Origin: Sphingomonas sp.
GTDB taxonomy: Bacteria > Pseudomonadota > Alphaproteobacteria > Sphingomonadales > Sphingomonadaceae
Direction: 5' to 3'
DNA: 10,980 nucleotides
Assembly: GCA_030146605.1 (NCBI GenBank)
Contig: JASLBO010000119.1
Location: 1 to 10,980 of the forward strand
Position 1 is the first letter of the stretch. Every line of letters begins with the position of its first letter. Positions 7,211 to 10,980 of this stretch are shown one piece after another. The notes beneath the pieces are model-generated. The model saw only the letters and a program-made list of their open reading frames with translations, ran no database searches and was not told the DNA's origin. The position numbers and the translations under genes were made by a program.

Positions 7211-8833
7211 CTAGCGCGCCATCATGCTGCGCGCCACTGCCTCGGCGGTCTTGATTCCATCGATCGCGGCCGAAAGAATGCCGCCGGCATAGCCCGCGCC
7301 TTCGCCTGCGGGGAACAGCCGCTCGACGTTGAGGCTCTGAAAGTCCGCCCCGCGGGTGATCCGCACCGGTGAGGAAGTGCGCGTCTCGACGCCGGTCATC
7401 ACGGCGTCGGGGTGGTCGTAATTGGCGATCTGGCGGCCGAACACCGGCAGCGCCTCGCGGAACGCCTCGATCGCATAGCCGGGCAGGCATTGCGCGAGGT
7501 CGGTCATCGTCACGCCAGGCTTGTACGAGGGGATCACCTCGCCCAATTCGGTCGAGGCGCGTCCGGCGAGCATATCGCCGACCTTTTGCCCGGGCGCATG
7601 ATAATTGGAGCCGCCCGCGGTGAAGGCGAGGTCTTCCCAATGCCGCTGCAGCTTTATTCCCGCCAGCGGCCCGTCGGGATAGTCCCGGGCCGGATCGATG
7701 GCCACCACGAGCCCCGAATTCGCATTGAACTCGGCGCGCGAATATTGGCTCATGCCGTTGGTGACGACGCGGCCTTCCTCCGAGGTCGCCGCCACTACGC
7801 GCCCGCCGGGACACATGCAGAAGCTGTAGACCGTCCGGCCGTTGGCGCAGTGGTGCGCGAGGCTGTACGCGGCGGCGCCGAGATCGGGATGCCCGGCGCA
7901 TTTGCCGAAGCGCGCGCGATCGATCCAGCTCTGCGGATGCTCGATCCGCACGCCGATCGAGAACGGCTTGGCCTCGAGATGGACGCCGCGCCGGTGGAGC
8001 ATCTCGAAGGTCGGCCGGGCGCTGTGCCCCACCGCGAGTACGACATGATCGGCCTCGAGAAAGCTGCCGTCATGGAGGTGAAGGCCGCGCAACTGCTGCT
8101 TGCCGTCCGGCGCGCGCTCCAGTTCGAGATCGTCGACTCGCGTCTCCCAGCGATACTCGCCGCCGAGTTCCTCGATCGTACGCCGCATGCTCTCGACCAT
8201 GGTGACGAGGCGGAAAGTGCCGATATGGGGGTGCGCTTCCCACAGGATGTCGTCGGGAGCGCCCGCCGTGACGAATTCCTCGAGCACCTTGCGGCCGAGG
8301 AAGCGCGGATCCTTGACCCGGCAATAGAGCTTGCCGTCGGAGAAGGTGCCTGCGCCGCCTTCGCCGAACTGGACGTTCGAGTCCGGGTTGAGCTCGCCGC
8401 GGCGCCACAATCCCCAGGTGTCCCTGGTGCGCTGGCGCACCACCTTGCCGCGATCGAGGATGATCGGGCGGAAGCCCATCTGCGCGAGGATCAGGCCGGC
8501 GAACAGTCCGCAAGGCCCCGCGCCGATCACGACGGGCCGCAAGCCGGCCCAGCCCGCGGGCGCCTGCGCCACGAAATTGTAGCGCATGTCGGGCGTCGGC
8601 TTGAGGTCCTTGTCGCCGGGGAAGCGCGCGAGCACCGCGGCCTCGTCGGCGAGTTCGACATCCAGGGTGTAGACCAGTTGGATGGCGTTGCGCCGCCGCG
8701 CATCATTGCCGCGGCGGTAGACCGAGAAACGCAAAAGGTCCGCCGGCGCGATGCCGAGACGTGCGGCAATCGCCGCGGGCAGCGCCTCGGGGTCATGGTC
8801 GAGCGGCAGGTAAAGTCCGGAAAGGCGAAGCAT
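7211..8833 (-). CDS. FAD-dependent dehydrogenase (COG2509-type NAD(P)/FAD oxidoreductase)
   Basis: This is a 540-residue flavoprotein of unknown substrate. The first 90 residues form a small alpha/beta domain that precedes the flavin fold in this family. The dinucleotide motif VVIGAGPCGLFAG is at 101-113, with an acidic residue in IILDRG ending the second strand. Downstream are NVQFGEGGAGTFSDGKLYCR, a family-type segment, then VVLAVGHSAR, and near the C-terminus PAGEGAGYAGGILSAAIDG, the second FAD-contacting segment. No signal peptide or membrane segment is visible, so it is cytosolic. The ATG at 8831-8833 is preceded by AGGGG six bases upstream. It is likely cotranscribed with the unrecognised exported-protein gene 71 bp upstream, but that spacing also allows its own promoter. 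Length and motifs agree with a complete gene; the reaction is not known to me. Confidence 0.85.
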   Translation of the reverse strand: MLRLSGLYLPLDHDPEALPAAIAARLGIAPADLLRFSVYRRGNDARRRNAIQLVYTLDVELADEAAVLARFPGDKDLKPTPDMRYNFVAQAPAGWAGLRPVVIGAGPCGLFAGLILAQMGFRPIILDRGKVVRQRTRDTWGLWRRGELNPDSNVQFGEGGAGTFSDGKLYCRVKDPRFLGRKVLEEFVTAGAPDDILWEAHPHIGTFRLVTMVESMRRTIEELGGEYRWETRVDDLELERAPDGKQQLRGLHLHDGSFLEADHVVLAVGHSARPTFEMLHRRGVHLEAKPFSIGVRIEHPQSWIDRARFGKCAGHPDLGAAAYSLAHHCANGRTVYSFCMCPGGRVVAATSEEGRVVTNGMSQYSRAEFNANSGLVVAIDPARDYPDGPLAGIKLQRHWEDLAFTAGGSNYHAPGQKVGDMLAGRASTELGEVIPSYKPGVTMTDLAQCLPGYAIEAFREALPVFGRQIANYDHPDAVMTGVETRTSSPVRITRGADFQSLNVERLFPAGEGAGYAGGILSAAIDGIKTAEAVARSMMAR

Positions 8834-8839
8834 GGCAAG

Positions 8840-8844
8840 CCCCT
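8840..8844 (-). promoter_or_regulatory. Ribosome binding site of the FAD dehydrogenase gene
   Basis: On the - strand AGGGG lies six bases before the ATG at 8833, which supports that start. Confidence 0.55.
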
Positions 8845-8904
8845 AACCGCTTGCGCCGCATGCCGCCAGCAGCACGGTCATCCCGCCATGATGGCAGGAG
8901 GACC

Positions 8905-9753
8905 CTAGAGCGGAGGATCGAGCGCGATGCGGTACCGCATCTCGGCGGAGAAGCTGCGCGCGACCGCCTTGAGATTGGCATCGGTATCGGGATCGCGCTG
9001 GATCGATTCGAGCGCGGCGAAGGCGGCGGCGCGGTGGCGCTCGCTGCGGAACAACGGGGTCGCCAGTTCGGGCACCCGGCGCTCGCCGATCGGCCAGCTC
9101 GACATGCAGGCGAGATCGGTGACCACCCGGCGCAACTCGCTCTGGCCCAGCGCGACCCGCTTGAGGCTTCCGGTGCGGCGATACGCCTTGGGCCAGCCCT
9201 GCTCGAACGCGTCGAGCGCGCGCGCCTGGTCCGCCGGATCGACCGCGTTCGCGGACTTGCACGGCGAGGCTGTCGGCGCAGCGGGCGCGATCATACCCGC
9301 GCCCCGGGTGAGCGCGGCGGCGGGGGCGTGCATGCGGCCGTTGGCATAGTGATAGCGGACAAGCGGACCGCCGGCGGCGGTGGCGGGCATTGCGACGGTG
9401 AAGACGCCGCGCCGCAACTGCGGCCGCGCCGCCGCGCTGCACGTGCCGAACGCTTCGGTGACGACCGGCTCCTGTCCGGGGCGCGTCACGATCACGGCGT
9501 AGCGCGCCGGGCATTCCGCGCCCGCCTTGCCGCGGATCAGGTGCAGCCGGGCGCCCTGCAGCGTATAGCTGCCGACGACGGAGAGGCGATCGACCAGCTC
9601 GGCACCGAACGGACGCGAGATCACGGTCTTGCCCAGCTTGATCGCCTGTTCGCTGCCGGCCGATATCACTGTGGCCTTCTGATCGGCGGCAAATGCCGCC
9701 CCGCCCGCCGACAGCAACAGAGGGGCGGCGAGCAGCATCAATGGCCTTGGCAT
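8905..9753 (-). CDS. Predicted exported protein of unknown function, four cysteines
   Basis: I do not recognise a family. The 282-residue product begins with a clear signal peptide: MPRPLM, a hydrophobic core to about residue 19 and an AFA cleavage motif at 20-22, so a periplasmic or secreted location is likely. There is no lipobox cysteine. The mature protein appears to have two parts: a beta-type region (about 25-142), an Ala/Pro/Gly-rich linker (about 143-165) and a charged helical region (166-282). Cysteines at 81, 105, 165 and 216 could form two disulfides. I chose ATG 9751-9753 over an in-frame ATG at 9792 because GAGAGG lies six bases upstream and the signal peptide then starts properly. 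It precedes the FAD dehydrogenase gene on the same strand with a 71-bp gap. Codon use is like its neighbours. The function is unknown. Confidence 0.8.
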   Translation of the reverse strand: MPRPLMLLAAPLLLSAGGAAFAADQKATVISAGSEQAIKLGKTVISRPFGAELVDRLSVVGSYTLQGARLHLIRGKAGAECPARYAVIVTRPGQEPVVTEAFGTCSAAARPQLRRGVFTVAMPATAAGGPLVRYHYANGRMHAPAAALTRGAGMIAPAAPTASPCKSANAVDPADQARALDAFEQGWPKAYRRTGSLKRVALGQSELRRVVTDLACMSSWPIGERRVPELATPLFRSERHRAAAFAALESIQRDPDTDANLKAVARSFSAEMRYRIALDPPL

Positions 9754-9759
9754 CGGGGA

Positions 9760-9765
9760 CCTCTC
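9760..9765 (-). promoter_or_regulatory. Ribosome binding site deciding the start of the exported-protein gene
   Basis: GAGAGG on the - strand is six bases from the ATG at 9753. The alternative ATG at 9792 has no such site and would add 13 residues before the signal peptide. Confidence 0.6.
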
Positions 9766-9789
9766 GGGAGCGGAAATGTACGGCGCTAG

Positions 9790-9814
9790 CACGCGCGAAG
9801 CCGGGCCGGGTTCC
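9790..9814 (-). promoter_or_regulatory. Weak EcfG-like promoter candidate
   Basis: On the - strand GGAAC (9810-9814) is followed after 16 bases by CGTG (9790-9793). The alphaproteobacterial EcfG general-stress consensus is GGAAC, 16-17 bases, CGTT, so one -10 base is off. It lies about 36 bases before the start of the exported-protein gene. Confidence 0.18.
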
Positions 9815-9817
9815 GCT

Positions 9818-10330
9818 TCAACCGCGATTTTGCGCGGAGAGATCGGCGGTGGCGGCTTCGAAGTGCGCGATCACGCCGTCGACGCCCGCAGGCGCATCGG
9901 CACGCGCGGCGCTGTCGAGCGCGGCACGGACCCCGCTCACCTGCTGATCGCCGCTCGCGCCCGCCAGTCCGGCGACCTGGATGACCGCCGCCCGCGTGAA
10001 ATCGTCGAGCGCGCGGCGCAATTCGCCTTCCTGCGCCGGGCCGGCACCGAAGCGCGCCGAGAGTTCGCGGGTCAGATCGCCAAGGCCATAGACATCACCG
10101 CGGCGCGCGAGCTCGCCCATATCCGGAGCGAAGCCGCTGCCATTGCCCGCGGTCTGGCTCCACGCCTGCGTGCCGCTGCCATTGCCGCGGCTGGCGGCGT
10201 CTACCCATGCAAGGACGCGGTGGCCGATCTCACCCATCGTCGCGATCGCCGCGCCGCGCGCGTCGGTCGACGCGCCGAGGCCGGTGGGGGAGAGGGGCGA
10301 GAGCCCGGAGATGCGGTCGATACTGGTCAT
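9818..10330 (-). CDS. Hypothetical protein, 170 residues, Ala/Gly-rich
   Basis: I do not recognise a family. The product has no signal peptide and no membrane segment. It begins MTSIDRISGLSPLSP, then has a small charged helix region (about 25-47), a Gly/Asn/Ser-rich linker with two similar GNGSG elements (49-53, 62-66), and a C-terminal helical part (about 70-165) rich in Ala with regularly spaced Leu/Val. It may be a small helical bundle or adaptor protein. I chose ATG 10328-10330 because MTSIDR is a natural N-terminus and a hairpin lies just upstream; an in-frame ATG at 10372 would add 14 residues. The ribosome binding site is weak (AGGA close to the ATG, or GGAAA further away). It shares strand and orientation with the 75-residue gene 162 bp upstream. 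Codon bias matches real genes of the window. Confidence 0.65.
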   Translation of the reverse strand: MTSIDRISGLSPLSPTGLGASTDARGAAIATMGEIGHRVLAWVDAASRGNGSGTQAWSQTAGNGSGFAPDMGELARRGDVYGLGDLTRELSARFGAGPAQEGELRRALDDFTRAAVIQVAGLAGASGDQQVSGVRAALDSAARADAPAGVDGVIAHFEAATADLSAQNRG

Positions 10331-10352
10331 GATCCTGTTTCCGCGGCTGGCG

Positions 10353-10367
10353 CCCGGTGAGACCGGG
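10353..10367. repeat. Short perfect hairpin upstream of the 170-residue gene
   Basis: CCCGGT (10353-10358) and ACCGGG (10362-10367) form a six-bp stem with a GAG loop, 22 bases before the start at 10330 on the - strand. A second imperfect inverted repeat, ACATGGCT 10403-10410 with AGCCtATGT 10423-10431 (one-base bulge), lies further upstream in the same 162-bp gap. Either could end the transcript of the 75-residue gene or sit in the leader of the next; neither has a T-tract. Confidence 0.35.
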
Positions 10368-10492
10368 GGCATGTCACTTTGCTTCCGAAGGCCGGTCCGA
10401 TGACATGGCTATCTTCGTTCACAGCCTATGTGGCCTTGGGGGCCGGCGCACGCCATAATCGCAACGATTAGCCGTGCATCGGCGGCCATTGC

Positions 10493-10720
10493 TCAGCGCA
10501 GACGGTCGAGGGGGGAGGGGGTATCGAGCAGCCGCTCGATCGGCCCGGGCGCGGTTGCGCCGGCGGGGGTTGCCTGCTCGGTTCCTCGCCGCAGATCGCG
10601 TGAGGCCTCGCCGCTCCGTTCGAGATCGCGCGCTGCGGCATCCTGGGCGCGCTCCCCATTCGACATCCGAACGGCGCCGACGCGCACGCCCGCTGCCTGC
10701 ACTCCGATACCAATGGTCAT
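10493..10720 (-). CDS. Small hypothetical protein, 75 residues
   Basis: I do not recognise it. The product starts MTIGIGVQAAGVRVGAVRM, a hydrophobic but glycine-broken stretch too weak for a signal peptide. A highly charged helical segment (about 20-48, Arg/Glu/Asp/Ala) follows, then a Pro/Ala linker and a short amphipathic end (IERLLDTPSPLDRLR). The start at ATG 10718-10720 is well supported by AGGAGA six bases upstream, the best ribosome binding site in the window, so the gene is probably real and well translated despite its size. An in-frame start at 10783 would run through the palindrome at 10742-10757. The 170-residue gene follows downstream on the same strand, and the two may be functionally linked. 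Confidence 0.62.
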   Translation of the reverse strand: MTIGIGVQAAGVRVGAVRMSNGERAQDAAARDLERSGEASRDLRRGTEQATPAGATAPGPIERLLDTPSPLDRLR

Positions 10721-10726
10721 GCCGTG

Positions 10727-10732
10727 TCTCCT
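10727..10732 (-). promoter_or_regulatory. Strong ribosome binding site of the 75-residue gene
   Basis: AGGAGA on the - strand ends six bases before the ATG at 10720, an ideal placement. It makes the small gene credible and fixes its start. Confidence 0.7.
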
Positions 10733-10741
10733 ATGTGCGCC

Positions 10742-10757
10742 CCCGGATATATCCGGG
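10742..10757. promoter_or_regulatory. Perfect 16-bp palindrome, operator or leader hairpin
   Basis: CCCGGATA and TATCCGGG abut to form an exact dyad. It lies 21 bases before the start of the 75-residue gene and nine bases before its ribosome binding site. It has operator form for a dimeric regulator. In RNA it would be a six-bp hairpin with a TATA loop next to the ribosome binding site. Confidence 0.5.
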
Positions 10758-10809
10758 CCGGAAGCGGCCTGCGATAGTCGCATCGATTAAACGCGAGCGC
10801 CGCGCGCAG

Positions 10810-10835
10810 GACGCACGGATCGCGACCGTCGTTCC
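10810..10835 (-). promoter_or_regulatory. Weak EcfG-like promoter candidate before the 75-residue gene
   Basis: On the - strand GGAAC (10831-10835) is followed after 17 bases by CGTC (10810-10813), one base from the EcfG -10 consensus CGTT. Transcription from it would give a leader of about 80 bases that contains the palindrome. Confidence 0.22.
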
Positions 10836-10968
10836 TAAGCATTTCGACTAGCCCGGCTAATCGGATCGCTGAGAGCGCGGACGAAGCCGATCGTGCAGAA
10901 GGGCGTTGACGGCTCACCCCTTGCCGCCGTCCCGCGGGTCCCCGGTTCGAGGGCAGCAGATCAAGGAT

Positions 10969-10973
10969 GGAGG
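10969..10973 (+). promoter_or_regulatory. Ribosome binding site at the window edge, gene start just outside
   Basis: GGAGG is followed by seven bases to the window end, so a start codon at or near 10981 would have ideal spacing. An ATG at 10967 overlaps it but has AAGG immediately in front, which is too close. I infer a + strand gene starting beyond the window, divergent from the small hypothetical genes. Confidence 0.4.
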
Positions 10974-10980
10974 ACTACGA

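Larger units (their letters stand above)
10721..10980. other. Probable divergent promoter region at the right edge
   Basis: No supported gene lies in these 260 bases. The stretch holds the ribosome binding site and palindrome of the leftward 75-residue gene, a possible EcfG-like promoter (10810-10835, -), a small inverted repeat GCGA-TAG-TCGC at 10771-10781, and a well-placed ribosome binding site for a rightward gene at the edge. A leftward 66-codon GTG frame ending at 10717 overlaps the 75-residue start by ATGA but has no start signal and no protein-like character. Confidence 0.45.

Noticed and set aside
8881..8900. Inverted repeat around GCCATGATGGC before the FAD gene
   Set aside because: The loop would be a single base, or the stem only about six imperfect pairs, with no T-tract. 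It is too weak to call a terminator.
7412..8908. Long rightward reading frame (498 codons) across the FAD dehydrogenase
   Set aside because: It is the complement of an intact flavoprotein gene. Its translation lacks coherent motifs and it has no start signals.
10717..10917. 66-codon leftward GTG frame overlapping the 75-residue gene by ATGA
   Set aside because: It has no ribosome binding site at workable distance, no protein-like composition, and would place the palindrome and promoter candidate inside coding sequence. The downstream gene has its own strong ribosome binding site.
10941..10952. GGTTCGA resembling a tRNA T-loop near the right end
   Set aside because: The flanking bases do not form the required five-bp T stem with a cytosine at the expected position, and no anticodon or acceptor arm can be found on either side.
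1..10980. CRISPR array, insertion sequence ends, integrase or phage genes
   Set aside because: No regularly spaced direct repeats, transposase motifs, terminal inverted repeats with target duplications, or phage-like proteins are visible on either strand.

Overview
The window is GC-rich chromosomal DNA of an alphaproteobacterium, most likely a sphingomonad (Sphingomonas or a close relative). This is inferred from the strong G/C third-position bias, the Obg variant ending in an acidic stretch and WSPV, and the pairing of obg with proB. No rRNA, tRNA, CRISPR array, insertion sequence or phage gene is visible. Most of the window is ordinary housekeeping sequence. The accessory-looking parts are a Uma2 gene inside the obg-proB interval and a run of unrecognised genes at the right end.

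Left part (1-3451): the C-terminal part of a membrane fatty acid desaturase (+) ends at a strong intrinsic terminator. Facing it is the operon lptF-lptG (-), the two permease subunits of the LPS export transporter, with a 4-bp ATGA overlap. lptF is divergent from obg across a 155-bp spacer that contains competing inverted repeats.

Middle part (3452-7179, all +): obg (ribosome-associated GTPase), a Uma2-family PD-(D/E)XK nuclease-like gene of visibly lower GC, proB (glutamate 5-kinase with PUA domain), and an atypical short-chain dehydrogenase/NAD-dependent epimerase. A perfect 8-bp GC hairpin lies between the Uma2 gene and proB. An 11-codon reading frame bridges the proB stop and the dehydrogenase start by overlapping start/stop codons.

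Right part (7211-10720, all -): a 540-residue FAD-dependent dehydrogenase of the COG2509 type, a predicted exported protein with four cysteines and no family I recognise, a 170-residue protein and a 75-residue protein. The last two are also unrecognised, and the 75-residue gene has a very good ribosome binding site. Upstream of it lie a perfect 16-bp palindrome and a possible EcfG-type promoter. At the extreme right edge a GGAGG is placed as a ribosome binding site for a + strand gene that would begin just outside the window.

I see no convincing new multi-gene system. The items most worth a second look are the Uma2 gene between obg and proB, the two small unknown genes with the palindrome, and the bridging mini-frame after proB.
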